A DNA stretch of 64,000 nt from Novosphingobium silvae (GCF_009856825.1 NZ_WVTD01000003.1:1-64000); one strand, 5' to 3'. Counted from the stretch's first letter, positions 16,761 through 26,219 are shown. A program made the numbers and translations. The notes: generated from the sequence alone by a model not told the origin.

Positions 16761-19487
16761 TCAGGCATGCAGTTCCTCGAACCAGTCGAGGCGCTTCATT
16801 ACCCATTTCTCCAGTTCGAGTACGACGAAGAGCACCATGCCAAGAAGGATCAGGATGATCCCGTCCAGTAACGACACCGGCTGCGTACCGAAGATGTCGT
16901 GCATCACCGGCAGGTAAGTGAAAGCCAGTTGCGCGAGGAGCACTGCGCCCACGGCCAGCAGAACCGCTCTCGTACCCAGCGCACCGCGCAGGGTAAGCGA
17001 TCGCATGTGCAGATAGCGTACGTTGAAGAGGTAGAATATCTCCGCCACGACCAGCATGTTCACGACCAGCGTTCGCGCCGTCGCAATGTCCTCTCCACGT
17101 GCCTGCGCCACGAAGAAGACCGCCAGCATCAGCACCGTGAACAGGATCGATACGAAGATCACCCGCCACAGCAGGAAAGGCGATAGCAGCGAGGCGTTCG
17201 CCCGCCGCGGAGGGCGCTGCATCACTTCGCTCTCGGGCGGCTCGAAGGCGAGCACCAGCCCCAGCGTCACCGTGGTGACAAGGTTGATCCAGAGGATCTG
17301 CGTCGCCGTCATCGGCAGTGTGAAGCCCAGGAGGATGGCCAGCACCATCAGCATCGCCTCGCCGCCGTTGGTCGGCAGGGTCCAGGCGATCACCTTGCGC
17401 AGGTTGTCGTATACGGTGCGTCCTTCGTGCACGGCCGCGACGATCGAGGCGAAGTTGTCGTCCAGCAGCACCATCTGCGAGGCTTCGCGCGCCGCCTCGG
17501 TCCCTGCAAGGCCCATGGCGGTGCCTACATCCGCCTGCTTGAGTGAAGGGGCATCGTTCACCCCGTCACCGGTCATCGCCACGATCGCGCCGCGCGCCTG
17601 CAGCGCACGTACGATGCGCAGCTTGTGTTCCGGGCTTGCGCGGGCGAAGACGCTGACGCCGCCTACCACCTCCTCAAGTTCCGCGTCGCTCAGACTTTCA
17701 AGCTCCGCCCCGGTCATGGCCACCGGATCATCCGCAAGATCGAGCTGGCGAGCGATGGCGCGCGCTGTCTCGATGTGATCGCCGGTGATCATCTTCACAG
17801 CGATGCCGGCGCTGCGGCACTCGGCGATCGCCTGGCGAGCCTCGTCACGCGGAGGATCGATGAAGCCCATCAGGCCAAGCATCGTCAGCCCTTCAAGGTC
17901 CTCCACCCGCAGGCGTTCCCGGGGCTCCAGCCGCATCATGCCGAAGCCGAGCAGGCGCTCACCCAGCCGTGCTGCCTTGCCGGACAACATGTCCCAGCGC
18001 GCCGGATCGTCCTGCGGCCCGGCGAGTGCCAGCACCGCCTCGGGCGCTCCCTTCACGAAGACCACGTGCTCTCCGTCCGGCCCTCGGTGCAGCGTCGCCA
18101 TGTAGCGATAGGCCGCATCGAACGGGATCTCGTCCACCCTTGGCCATTCGACCGAAAGGTGGACGTGGTCCAGCCCCGCTTTCATGCCCAACGCGAGAAG
18201 CGCGCCTTCCATCGGATCGCCGGTGACCGACCATTCCCCCGCTTCCTCGGCCAGTCGAGCATCGTTGCAGAGCATGCCGCAACGCAGGATCGGAGCCGCC
18301 TCCATAATCGCAGCGGCGTCGTCGATGCCCTCCTCGGTGGCGCCCTCCTGAGTAATGGCGCCCTGCGGCGCATAGCCCGAGCCCGCGACCTCCAGCGAGC
18401 GACTGGCCGTAAAGACGTGCCGTACGGTCATCTCGTTGCGGGTGAGCGTGCCGGTCTTGTCGGTGCAGATGACCGAAGTTGCGCCCAGCGTTTCGACCGC
18501 AGGAAGCTTGCGGATGACCGCCTTGCGCGCCGCCATGCGCCTGACACCTATGGCCAGGGTGATGGTGATGACCGCAGGCAGACCCTCGGGGATGGCGCCC
18601 GCCGCCACGGCGACGACGGCGATTAGGGCATCATCCCAGACGAAGCCCCTGACCAGCACGGCAAAGGCGAACAGCAGGATCGAGGCACCCAGGATCGTGA
18701 AGGTTAACTGGTGCGAGAAGCGGTTGATCTGCCGGATCAGCGGAGTGACCAGCACCGGCACTGCCTGCAGCATTCCGCTGATACGACCGATCTCCGTTCC
18801 CGCACCCGTGGCGACAACCACGCCCGTCGCCTGTCCCTTGGCGACCAGCGTGCCCGAGAATGCGAGCGAGGTCCGGTCTCCCAGCGGTGCATCCGAGGCG
18901 ACGGCGTCTTCCTGCTTTTCGGCGGCGACGGATTCGCCGGTAAGCGCCGCTTCCTCTATCGCCAGTCCCCGTGCCCTCAGCAGCCTGAGGTCGGCCGGCA
19001 CCCGGTCGCCCGGCTCCAGCAGGACTATGTCGCCGGGGACAAGATCGGTCACATCCAGCGACTGCCTGCGCCCTTCACGCTGCACCACCGCATGGGCCGA
19101 GATCAGCGAGCGCATGCCGTTCAGCGATTCTTCCGCCTTTCCCTCCTGCACGAAGCCCACGATGGCGTTCACGATCACCACGGCGAGAATGACGATGGCA
19201 TCGACTGCGTGGGACAGTGCCACCGCCGCGATGGCGGCTGCCAGCAGGAAGTAGATCAGCGGGTTGTGGAACTGCGCCAGGAAGCGCCGCAAGGGGTGGA
19301 CCCGCGCTTCTTCAGGCAGCGCATTCGGCCCGTACCGTTCGAGCCTGCGGGCCGCTTCAGCGTCGGAAAGCCCTGCCTTCGTGACGGCCAGCGCGGCGAG
19401 AACCTCGGCCGATGAGATTGCATGCCAGGGAGTGTCCGCCGGCAATTCGGGCGATGACGACCGGGGGAGGTCGGCGGATCGGGTCAT
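16761..19487 (-). CDS. P-type cation-transporting ATPase (P2 class)
   Basis: Inner-membrane ATPase of 908 residues, complete. It has an N-terminal cation-ATPase segment, the actuator motif TGES (183-186), the membrane motif PEGLP (300-304), the phosphorylation site Asp343 in CTDKTGTLTR, the hinge MTGDGVNDAP and a C-terminal helical bundle. PEGLP and the overall plan place it with Ca2+/Na+/K+-type (P2) pumps rather than heavy-metal P1B pumps; no N-terminal metal-binding domain is present. The transported ion cannot be read from the sequence with confidence. It heads the set ATPase > Usp > small secreted protein > L,D-transpeptidase. Confidence 0.92.
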   Translation of the reverse strand: MTRSADLPRSSSPELPADTPWHAISSAEVLAALAVTKAGLSDAEAARRLERYGPNALPEEARVHPLRRFLAQFHNPLIYFLLAAAIAAVALSHAVDAIVILAVVIVNAIVGFVQEGKAEESLNGMRSLISAHAVVQREGRRQSLDVTDLVPGDIVLLEPGDRVPADLRLLRARGLAIEEAALTGESVAAEKQEDAVASDAPLGDRTSLAFSGTLVAKGQATGVVVATGAGTEIGRISGMLQAVPVLVTPLIRQINRFSHQLTFTILGASILLFAFAVLVRGFVWDDALIAVVAVAAGAIPEGLPAVITITLAIGVRRMAARKAVIRKLPAVETLGATSVICTDKTGTLTRNEMTVRHVFTASRSLEVAGSGYAPQGAITQEGATEEGIDDAAAIMEAAPILRCGMLCNDARLAEEAGEWSVTGDPMEGALLALGMKAGLDHVHLSVEWPRVDEIPFDAAYRYMATLHRGPDGEHVVFVKGAPEAVLALAGPQDDPARWDMLSGKAARLGERLLGFGMMRLEPRERLRVEDLEGLTMLGLMGFIDPPRDEARQAIAECRSAGIAVKMITGDHIETARAIARQLDLADDPVAMTGAELESLSDAELEEVVGGVSVFARASPEHKLRIVRALQARGAIVAMTGDGVNDAPSLKQADVGTAMGLAGTEAAREASQMVLLDDNFASIVAAVHEGRTVYDNLRKVIAWTLPTNGGEAMLMVLAILLGFTLPMTATQILWINLVTTVTLGLVLAFEPPESEVMQRPPRRANASLLSPFLLWRVIFVSILFTVLMLAVFFVAQARGEDIATARTLVVNMLVVAEIFYLFNVRYLHMRSLTLRGALGTRAVLLAVGAVLLAQLAFTYLPVMHDIFGTQPVSLLDGIILILLGMVLFVVLELEKWVMKRLDWFEELHA

Positions 19488-19967
19488 ATGCCTTTCCTTC
19501 GAAACTGCCGTGACGCCACTTCCGGCATCGAGGGTGGATCTTGCAGGGAAAGTTACGGGTCGATGACAGAGCGCATCGCCACGCCGAACGTTGTAATCGC
19601 AGGATATTGCACCGCAAAATGAGACAAGTGCAAGACACGATTTCGAGTTTATTGGCTTACTTCTCGATTAACTAGCCCGCTTGGCGCGATTTCTCAGGCT
19701 CTGGAGGTACACGACACACCAGGACGCCCTGCTGAACACAAGATCGATGCAACCGCTCTCGGCAATTCTCTTTGACCCAGGCCCGAAAGGGATTGTCGTC
19801 TTTTGTCACATCACTTACGCTCCTGATCGCATAGTCTCTCAAACCCAGCCCTGAAGCTCGGCCCAGCGCTCTTCGCCCGACCATGCCCTCTGCACCGGAT
19901 CACCCACGATGACCCTGACGGAAACCATGCCTTCCGCCCGCTCCAATCGGACCGAAGCACCCGCCGC
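19488..19967. other. 480-base stretch with no confident gene
   Basis: This divergent gap separates the ATPase (leftward) from the phosphotransacetylase remnant (rightward). I see no FNR-type palindrome and no strong sigma70 hexamer pair here. The only coding candidate is the 45-codon minus-strand frame at 19672-19809. The AT-richer part, roughly 19590-19680, is the likeliest place for the two divergent promoters. Confidence 0.5.
19672..19809 (-). CDS. Possible 45-residue hypothetical protein
   Basis: A short minus-strand frame starts with GTG at 19809, with AGGAG 10 bases upstream, and ends in TAG. Its product would be charged at the N-terminus (TKDDNPFRAWVKENCRERLH) with three cysteines. 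I recognise no family. In its favour are the ribosome site and protein-like composition; against it are the length and the rare start. A longer reading of the same frame starts at 19884. Confidence 0.3.
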   Translation of the reverse strand: MTKDDNPFRAWVKENCRERLHRSCVQQGVLVCRVPPEPEKSRQAG

Positions 19968-20832
19968 ATGACCGAGGCGACCGACCATCTGCTTGCGCGG
20001 TGCAGCCGGATTTCGCCGGTATCCACCGCCGTCGTACATCCCGTCACCGCCATCGCCATGGAAGCCGCCGCCGATGCGACCGCGCGCGGGCTGATCGATC
20101 CCGTACTGATCGGGCCGCGTCGGCGGATCGAGGATGCGATCGATCAGGCGGTGCTTGCCGTCACTCAATGGAACATCATCGACACCGAGCACAGCCACGA
20201 AGCTGCCGCGCATGCCGCAATGCTGGCCGGTACGGGCAAAGTTGGCGCGATCATGAAGGGGTCGCTTCATAGCGACGAACTGCTCGGCGCTATCCTCAAG
20301 CCCGAAGCCCTTCATCATCACCGACGCCGCCGTCAACATCGCGCCCGACCTTTCCGCCAAGGCGGACATCGTCCAAAGCGCGGTGAACCTGTGGCGCGTG
20401 CTGTTCGGCGGCGAAGAGATGCCCAAGGTCGCCGTGCTCGCCGCCGTGGAGACGGTGAACCCGCGCATGCAGGCGACGCTCGATGCCGCCGCGCTGTGCA
20501 AGATGGCCGACCGGGGGCAGATCACCGGCTGCGTGATCGACGGCCCGCTCGCCTTCGACAACGCGGTGTCCAGCGAGGCTGCGCGCGAAAAGGGGATCGT
20601 CTCTTCCGTTGCCGGTAACGCCGACATCCTCCTGGTGCCCGACATCGAGGCGGGCAACATGCTGGCCAAGCAACTGAGCTTCCTCGGCGGGGCGGAAGCT
20701 GCCGGGATCGTGCTGGGCGCGCGGGTACCGGTCCTACTGACCAGCCGCGCCGACAGCGAACGGGCGCGGCTGCTGTCCTGCGCCATCGCCGCGCTCATGG
20801 CGCAGGCGCGCGCTTCGGGGGAAATTCTTTGA
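19968..20832 (+). pseudogene. pta: Phosphate acetyltransferase, broken by deletion and frameshift
   Basis: The reading frame from ATG 19968 encodes a normal N-terminal half of a PTA/PTB-family enzyme (VHPVTAIAMEAA, LIDPVLIGP, MKGSLHSDELLGAIL). It leaves frame near 20305, after which the family sequence continues one frame over (KPFIITDAAVNIAPDLSAK, then LCKMADRGQITG and LEAGNMLAKQLSFLGGAEAA) to the TGA at 20832. The conserved block of about 20 residues expected between the halves (GLRT..RRISHVF...PGYP in homologs as I recall them) is absent. Two copies of AAGCCC (20298-20303 and 20305-20310) mark the junction, as a slippage deletion would leave. The frame-1 product would end at 20618 as a 216-residue chimera. 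An assembly error is possible, but a simple base-call error would not remove the conserved block. Confidence 0.75.
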
Positions 20833-21959
20833 CCGCAACTCCGGCAATCGCCACACTCAACACCGGATCTTCCAGCCTCAAATTCCGCGTCTTCGCCCGC
20901 GACGGACTCGAGAGGCTGATGGCAGGCAAGGTCACCGGCATCGGCACCGACTGCCGCCTTGAGGCCAGGGTCATCGAAACCGGGGCGACCATATCCCTTC
21001 CCCTGTCCGGTGCCGACCAGGAGGCCGCGCTCGCCGCCGTCATCGCCTGCATCGACGATCATGACGACGGATGGCGGATCGACGCGTTCGCTCACCGCAT
21101 AGTCCACGGCGGCGCCAGCTTTACCGGGCCGGTAATAGTAACGCCCGAGACCCTTGCCGAGCTCGATGCGCTCTGCCCATTGGCGCCGCTGCACCAACCC
21201 TACAACCTTGCCGGCATCGCCGCATCACGCCGCCTTGCCCCACGCGCGATCGACGTCGCCTGCTTCGACACCGCATTCCACGCCGGGCACTCCGAACTGG
21301 TCCACAGCTTCGCCCTGCCCGCAGCCATGCGGAAGGCCGGCGTGCGGCGCTACGGCTTCCACGGCATTTCCTATGAATGGATCGCCCGCGTGCTGGCTGA
21401 ACAGCGCCCCGATCTTGCGCAGGGGCGGGTCGTCGCCGCGCACCTCGGCAACGGCGCCAGCCTCTGCGCGCTGCAGCATGGCCGCAGCATCGACACGACG
21501 ATGGGGATGAGCGCGCTCGACGGACTGCCGATGGGCAGCCGCAGCGGTGCGCTGGATGCGGGCGCCGTCACCTACATGATGCGCCGCTTCGGTTTCGACG
21601 CCGATGCGCTCGACCGCATGCTTTACGAGGAATCTGGCTTGAAGGGCCTGTCCGGCCTCACCAACGATGTCGCAACGCTGGTCGCCAGCGAAGATCCACA
21701 GGCCGCCTTCGCGCTAGACTACTTCACGTACCACGTCGCCCAGTATGTCGGCGCGATGGCGGTGGCGATGGGCGGGATCGACGCTCTCGTCTTCACTGGC
21801 GGCATCGGTGAGAATGCCCCCGGCCTGCGCATCGCCATCCGCGACCGGCTGGGCTTCCTCGGCTCGGTAGAGAGCCTTGTCATCCCTGCCAACGAAGAGC
21901 GCATGATGGCGATCCATGCCTGCGCCTTGCTGGAAGCGCGAACGGAGGCGGCGGCATGA
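20829..21959 (+). CDS. ackA: Acetate kinase
   Basis: ASKHA-fold kinase of 376 residues interconverting acetyl phosphate + ADP and acetate + ATP. The opening TLNTGSSSLKFRVF carries the catalytic Asn; HRIVHGGASFTGP, FHGISYEWIA, HLGNGASLCA and FTGGIGENAP are the further signatures. The start is a TTG at 20829 overlapping the pta stop (TTGA), with GGGGGAAA upstream, so it depends on translation of the preceding frame. The gene is intact although its partner pta is broken, so acetyl phosphate would have to come from another Pta or another route. Confidence 0.93.
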   Translation: MTATPAIATLNTGSSSLKFRVFARDGLERLMAGKVTGIGTDCRLEARVIETGATISLPLSGADQEAALAAVIACIDDHDDGWRIDAFAHRIVHGGASFTGPVIVTPETLAELDALCPLAPLHQPYNLAGIAASRRLAPRAIDVACFDTAFHAGHSELVHSFALPAAMRKAGVRRYGFHGISYEWIARVLAEQRPDLAQGRVVAAHLGNGASLCALQHGRSIDTTMGMSALDGLPMGSRSGALDAGAVTYMMRRFGFDADALDRMLYEESGLKGLSGLTNDVATLVASEDPQAAFALDYFTYHVAQYVGAMAVAMGGIDALVFTGGIGENAPGLRIAIRDRLGFLGSVESLVIPANEERMMAIHACALLEARTEAAA

Positions 21960-22702
21960 AGGGCCTCATCGTCGGCGTCGCAAACGACCAGTCCTTGGCT
22001 TGGGGCTGTGCCCGCGCGCTGCGCGATCAAGGCGCCGCGCTGGCGCTGACCTATCTTGGCGACAAGGCCCGTCCGCACGTGGAGCCGCTGGCCCGCGCGG
22101 TAGAGGCGCCGATCTTCCTTCCGCTCGACGTGACGCGGCCCGAACAGATCGACACCCTGTTCGATACCGTTGCGCGCGAGTGGGGCAGCCTCGATTTCCT
22201 GCTCCATTCCATCGCCTTCGCGCCGAAGGAGGATCTGCACGGCCGCGTGCTGGACTCATCCGCACAGGGCTTCGCGACTGCCATGGACGTCTCGTGCCAT
22301 TCGCTGATCCGGCTTGCTGCACGGGCGGCGCCGCTGATGAAGAACGGCGGGTCGATCCTGACGCTCAGCTTCTATGGCTCGGAAAAGGTCGTTCCCGGGT
22401 ATGGGATCATGGGGCCGGTCAAGGCCGCGCTGGAGGCGAGCGTACGCTACCTCGCGGCCGACCTCGGCCCTTCGAGGATACGGGTGAATGCGCTGTCCAC
22501 CGGGCCGGTACGCACCCGCGCGGCCTCGGGCCTGTCGCACTTCGATGCTCTCATGATGAGAGCGGTGGAAACCGCGCCGCTGCACCAACTGGTCACCATC
22601 GAACAGGTCGGCGACATGGCAGCCTTCCTCCTCTCCCCCCGGGCGCCGACGATCACCGGCCAGACGATTTACGTCGATGCGGGGTACAACGTCACGGGCT
22701 GA
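21956..22702 (+). CDS. Enoyl-[acyl-carrier-protein] reductase, FabI type
   Basis: A 248-residue FabI-like SDR. The N-terminus GLIVGVANDQSLAWGCARAL is the FabI cofactor motif; LLHSIAFAPKEDL and the catalytic Tyr149-x6-Lys156 (PGYGIMGPVKAALE) follow, and the end RAPTITGQTIYVDAGYNVTG is typical. It reduces trans-2-enoyl-ACP with NAD(P)H. It overlaps the ackA stop by ATGA and is therefore part of the acetate-kinase operon, so it is more likely an accessory copy than the main fatty-acid enzyme. Its 3' end overlaps the convergent gene by 11 bases. Confidence 0.88.
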   Translation: MKGLIVGVANDQSLAWGCARALRDQGAALALTYLGDKARPHVEPLARAVEAPIFLPLDVTRPEQIDTLFDTVAREWGSLDFLLHSIAFAPKEDLHGRVLDSSAQGFATAMDVSCHSLIRLAARAAPLMKNGGSILTLSFYGSEKVVPGYGIMGPVKAALEASVRYLAADLGPSRIRVNALSTGPVRTRAASGLSHFDALMMRAVETAPLHQLVTIEQVGDMAAFLLSPRAPTITGQTIYVDAGYNVTG

Positions 22703-23801
22703 TGGCTGAAGATCCGCCCCAGCTTAGCTGGTAGATCACCCGGAAGCCGTCATGGTCCGACAGTTGCGGGCTACCGGGCGATCCGTCGAACATCGCCTCG
22801 ACCCGCCGGGGCACCACCTGCACGCGCGCGCCGGATGCGTAGAACTGCAAGTCCTGCGTATCCATCCAGGGCTCGTCCCCGTCCCACGACATGCGCACGT
22901 CGCACCGCTTGGATACGGCGCAGTATTCGTGGACCAGCGTGAACGGAATGCGGGACTTGAACTCCGCAAAGCGCGCGTCGGAATGGCGCATGTTGAAATC
23001 ACCGCCCAGCACCAGCGGCACTCCGGCGGTGTGATAGTGATTGATGAAAAGTCCCAGTTCCTCGCTCTGGTAGCGGTGCGCTGCCAAGTGACGCTCCAGC
23101 CGCACTTTCGAGGCCTTCTGCGAATTCATGTGAGTGTCGATGATGTCGATCGGCTCCGGCACCCCGGGTATGGCGACGCGCACCATCACCACGCCCTTGT
23201 TGGAAAGGCAGTCGAACCCGGCGCAGGTCTTGCGCGAATAGGCGTCTCTTCGGGTCAGCGTGATTGGCCAGCGGCTGGCGACTACGAGGCCCGAGCCGAC
23301 GAACCGGAAGCCGATCTCGCCCTTGGTCGGGCGGACGCGACCTTCCCGGTGCGCGTCGGCGGCCCGGTCCACGCTCGAAAAAGTACGTCCGGGGCCGCCT
23401 ACCATGTACGGATAGCCGCTTGCCTTCACCGCCCGTATCGCAGCGGCCGAGAACACTTCCTGGAACAGCACGACGTCGGGCGCCTGACCGCGGGCGCCGA
23501 GATCGTGCAGTACCCGGCCGATCTGAGCCAAGTGCGGCGCGCGTCCACTGCGAGCGGGCCATTGCAGGCCCTCCACGTTGAAGGTCAGCACGTCCAGGGT
23601 CGCGCTGCCCCTTGCCGCATCACCGGTCACCGGAGCAGCAGCGTGCGGTACATTGCCCGGTCCGGACGAGTAGGACGCCGGAAATCCCGCGCAACCGGCC
23701 AACGCCGGAAGCATGGTCAGGCCCGCAAGGGCCGGAACCATGCTCCGCCAAATCACGCGTGTTCCCTGCAGCGAGACCGGCATCGCGCTGCTGTCCCTCA
23801 C
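22692..23801 (-). CDS. Endonuclease/exonuclease/phosphatase-family lipoprotein
   Basis: Secreted protein with the EEP (DNase I-like/sphingomyelinase) fold: VLTFNVEGLQWP (Asn), VVLFQEVFSA (metal-binding Glu), DIIDTHMNSQ (His), LVLGGDFNMRHSD (Asp/Asn) and PQLSDHDGFRV (catalytic Asp-His). The N-terminus ends in a lipobox, TMLPALAGC, so it should be anchored to a membrane. I keep the GTG at 23801, which overlaps the dehydrogenase stop (GTGA); ATG 23783 is an alternative. Whether it acts on lipids, inositol phosphates or nucleic acid cannot be told. Confidence 0.82.
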   Translation of the reverse strand: MRDSSAMPVSLQGTRVIWRSMVPALAGLTMLPALAGCAGFPASYSSGPGNVPHAAAPVTGDAARGSATLDVLTFNVEGLQWPARSGRAPHLAQIGRVLHDLGARGQAPDVVLFQEVFSAAAIRAVKASGYPYMVGGPGRTFSSVDRAADAHREGRVRPTKGEIGFRFVGSGLVVASRWPITLTRRDAYSRKTCAGFDCLSNKGVVMVRVAIPGVPEPIDIIDTHMNSQKASKVRLERHLAAHRYQSEELGLFINHYHTAGVPLVLGGDFNMRHSDARFAEFKSRIPFTLVHEYCAVSKRCDVRMSWDGDEPWMDTQDLQFYASGARVQVVPRRVEAMFDGSPGSPQLSDHDGFRVIYQLSWGGSSAISP

Positions 23802-24820
23802 ATTGTCAGGGCGACGCGGCCCTCGATCCTGCCGGCGCGCAAGTCGTCCAGTACATCGTTGACTTCGTCGAGCGGGCGCGAGGCGACTTGTGCCTTGACC
23901 TTGCCCTGCGCCGCAAACGCGATCGCCTCGCTCAGGTCGCGGCGAGTGCCGACGATGGAACCGCGGATGGTAATCCGCTTGAGCACCACGTCGAAGATCG
24001 GGGCGGGGAAGTCACCCGGTGGCAGACCAACGAGGCTCACCGTCGCACGGCGGCGGGCACAGGAAATGGCCTGCCCGAAAGCGGCCGGAGACACGGCGGT
24101 GACCAGTACGCCATGCGCGCCGCCACCGGTCTCGCGCTGGACAGTCTGGACAAGGTCGGGGTCCGTGGCGTCGAGGGCGATGTCGGCGCCAAGCGACCTT
24201 GCCAGTTCCAGCTTTGGCGCACCGATGTCGATCCCGATAACCTGCAGGCCCATAGCCTTGGCGTACTGGACCGCGACATGTCCGAGCCCGCCCATGCCCG
24301 AGATCACCACCCATTCGCCCGCACGCGCCTCGGTCTCCTTGAGGCCCTTGTAGACGGTGACCCCGGCGCACAGGATCGGCGCCATCGACACGAAGTCGGT
24401 CTGCGCGGGCAGATGGCCGACGAACGGCGCGCTGGCGATCACGTATTCGGCATAGCCGCCATTGACGCTGTAGCCGGTGTTCGCTTGCTTTTCGCACAGC
24501 GTCTCCCAGCCGCTCTCACAGTATTCGCACGCCCGGCAGGCGTGGTGCAGCCACGGCACACCGACCGCGTCGCCTTCCTTCAACCCTTCCACACCCGGCC
24601 CGATGGCGACGACATGGCCCACGCCCTCGTGCCCCGGGATCAGCGGCAGGGCGGGCTTGACCGGCCAGTCGCCGTCGATCGCATGCAGATCTGTATGGCA
24701 GACGCCGCTCGCGACGACTTTGACAAGAACCTCCCCCCAGCCCGGCACTGGTATGGGAGCTTCTTCTATAGACAGCGGAGCTTTAAATTGCCGCGCAATG
24801 GCGACTTTCATGGTCTGCAT
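23798..24820 (-). CDS. Zinc-dependent alcohol dehydrogenase (AdhP type)
   Basis: Medium-chain dehydrogenase of 340 residues. Catalytic zinc ligands are Cys41 and His64 (GHEGVG); structural zinc ligands are Cys95, Cys98, Cys101 and Cys109 (ACRACEYCESGWETLC). The NAD site is ISGMGGLGHVAVQYAKAMG. I start at ATG 24820 (MQTMKVAIAR) because GGAG lies 6 bases before it; the frame is open to 24862. It resembles ethanol/propanol-preferring AdhP. Next to acetate kinase it fits a fermentative or overflow role. Confidence 0.88.
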   Translation of the reverse strand: MQTMKVAIARQFKAPLSIEEAPIPVPGWGEVLVKVVASGVCHTDLHAIDGDWPVKPALPLIPGHEGVGHVVAIGPGVEGLKEGDAVGVPWLHHACRACEYCESGWETLCEKQANTGYSVNGGYAEYVIASAPFVGHLPAQTDFVSMAPILCAGVTVYKGLKETEARAGEWVVISGMGGLGHVAVQYAKAMGLQVIGIDIGAPKLELARSLGADIALDATDPDLVQTVQRETGGGAHGVLVTAVSPAAFGQAISCARRRATVSLVGLPPGDFPAPIFDVVLKRITIRGSIVGTRRDLSEAIAFAAQGKVKAQVASRPLDEVNDVLDDLRAGRIEGRVALTM

Positions 24821-24992
24821 GGTGAACTCCATTCGAAAAGAATTGTACGAATAGCGATCCATGAACCGCTCGGACGCCCCGAAGGTTCGGTACTCCGCAA
24901 TACTACACTGCGCGATACTGTCTCAGTTTACACCTGCGTCGTCATACCAATGTATCCGGGTGGCTTCTGCTGACCATTCCCGGGGCCGACTC

Positions 24993-26219
24993 TCACTCGG
25001 TTCCCGCACCTAGCGCGACCGTAATCTTGCGCCTCTCCCCGGCCCGCAGCAGGGTGAGTTCGACCGCCTCTCCGATGCGGTAGTCGTCGAGGCGGGCCTG
25101 CAGGTCACCGAAGCGTGAAACCGGCTTCCCGGCGAGCGCCACCACCACATCACCCGGCACTACACCGCGAACAGTGCGGGCGGCCGCCTTCAACCCTGCC
25201 CGCTCCGCGCCCGAGCCGGGCTCCACGCGCAGGACGAATACGCCATCGACGCCGAAGGTGCGTTTCAGGCTGTCGTTGATCTCGTCGTCGCTGTCGATGC
25301 CCAGCGCCGGGCGAGCGTAGCGGCCGGTGGCGATCAGCTGCGGCACCACGCGCATCACGGTATCGACCGGCACCGCGAAGCCGATCCCTGCCGATGCACC
25401 GGACGGGCTGTAGATCGCGGTGTTGACCCCGATCAGCCGCCCCGCTGAATCCAGAAGCGGCCCGCCGGAGTTGCCCGGATTGATCGCCGCGTCAGTCTGG
25501 ATCAGATGGCGGATGTCCGGACCGCTCTCGTTCGGGAGCGAGCGATCGAGAGCCGAGACGATGCCTTTCGTCAGGGTCCAGTCAAGGCCGAAAGGGTTGC
25601 CGATGGCGAACACGTTCTGCCCCACCTGTAGATCGCGGCTCGTCCCGATCGGCACCCGGCGCGGGATGGCGAAGCCTGCCCCGCCGATCCGCAGCACCGC
25701 AAGGTCGTGCTGCGGACTGACCCCGACCAGCCGGGCACTGGCCTGGCGGCCGTCGGCCAACTGGATCGTCGCTTCGGAGGCGCCTTCGATGACATGAAAA
25801 TTGGTGACGATATGCCCGGCCTCGTCCCACACGAAGCCCGAGCCGCCGCCGCGCGGCACGGTGTAGACGTTGCGCGTCCAGAAGTCCGCCACCCGCTGGC
25901 GCGTGGTGATGAATACCACTGAATCGCGCGCATTGCGGAACAGCTCGATGGTCGCGCGCTCGTCCGCCGCAAGGTCGCCGCGCGGAGTTACGACGCGCGG
26001 CTCGGCAGTTGCGCTGCGCAGTGCCGCTGGCGCGGACTGCATGAGGAAGAGGAAGGCGACGGCCGCAGCAAGCATGACGTTCACCACAAGCAGAAGGATG
26101 ATCAGGTTGCGCAGCTTGCGCCACGCAGAACGAGACGGGGCGGAAGAGACGATGACGACGTAGCCTCGGCTGTTTGCAATGCAGCAAGCTAGCACTTGGC
26201 GACCATCGTTCAATGCCAA
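24993..26219 (-). CDS. Membrane-anchored HtrA/DegP-type serine protease
   Basis: Trypsin-like quality-control protease with one N-terminal membrane helix (about residues 38-60) and a catalytic domain containing His142 (VTNFHVIEG), Asp172 (QHDLAVL) and Ser251 (NPGNSGGPLLD), then a single PDZ domain (about 290-400). That plan is DegS-like rather than DegP-like, which has two PDZ domains. The 5' end is uncertain: the longest frame begins with TTG at 26219 and a GTG at 26195 is also in frame; no ATG occurs before codon 49. An FNR/FixK-like box lies 31-44 bases upstream of 26219. Confidence 0.85.
   Translation of the reverse strand: MALNDGRQVLACCIANSRGYVVIVSSAPSRSAWRKLRNLIILLLVVNVMLAAAVAFLFLMQSAPAALRSATAEPRVVTPRGDLAADERATIELFRNARDSVVFITTRQRVADFWTRNVYTVPRGGGSGFVWDEAGHIVTNFHVIEGASEATIQLADGRQASARLVGVSPQHDLAVLRIGGAGFAIPRRVPIGTSRDLQVGQNVFAIGNPFGLDWTLTKGIVSALDRSLPNESGPDIRHLIQTDAAINPGNSGGPLLDSAGRLIGVNTAIYSPSGASAGIGFAVPVDTVMRVVPQLIATGRYARPALGIDSDDEINDSLKRTFGVDGVFVLRVEPGSGAERAGLKAAARTVRGVVPGDVVVALAGKPVSRFGDLQARLDDYRIGEAVELTLLRAGERRKITVALGAGTE

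Noticed and set aside
19839-21197. 452-codon minus-strand frame opposite pta-ackA
   Set aside because: Most of it is antisense to ackA and pta. Only its last 30 residues look protein-like, not enough to call a gene.
24782-24802. ATTGC-CGC-GCAAT inverted repeat at the start of the alcohol dehydrogenase gene
   Set aside because: It lies inside codons for a conserved N-terminal segment and does not match an FNR or CRP box.
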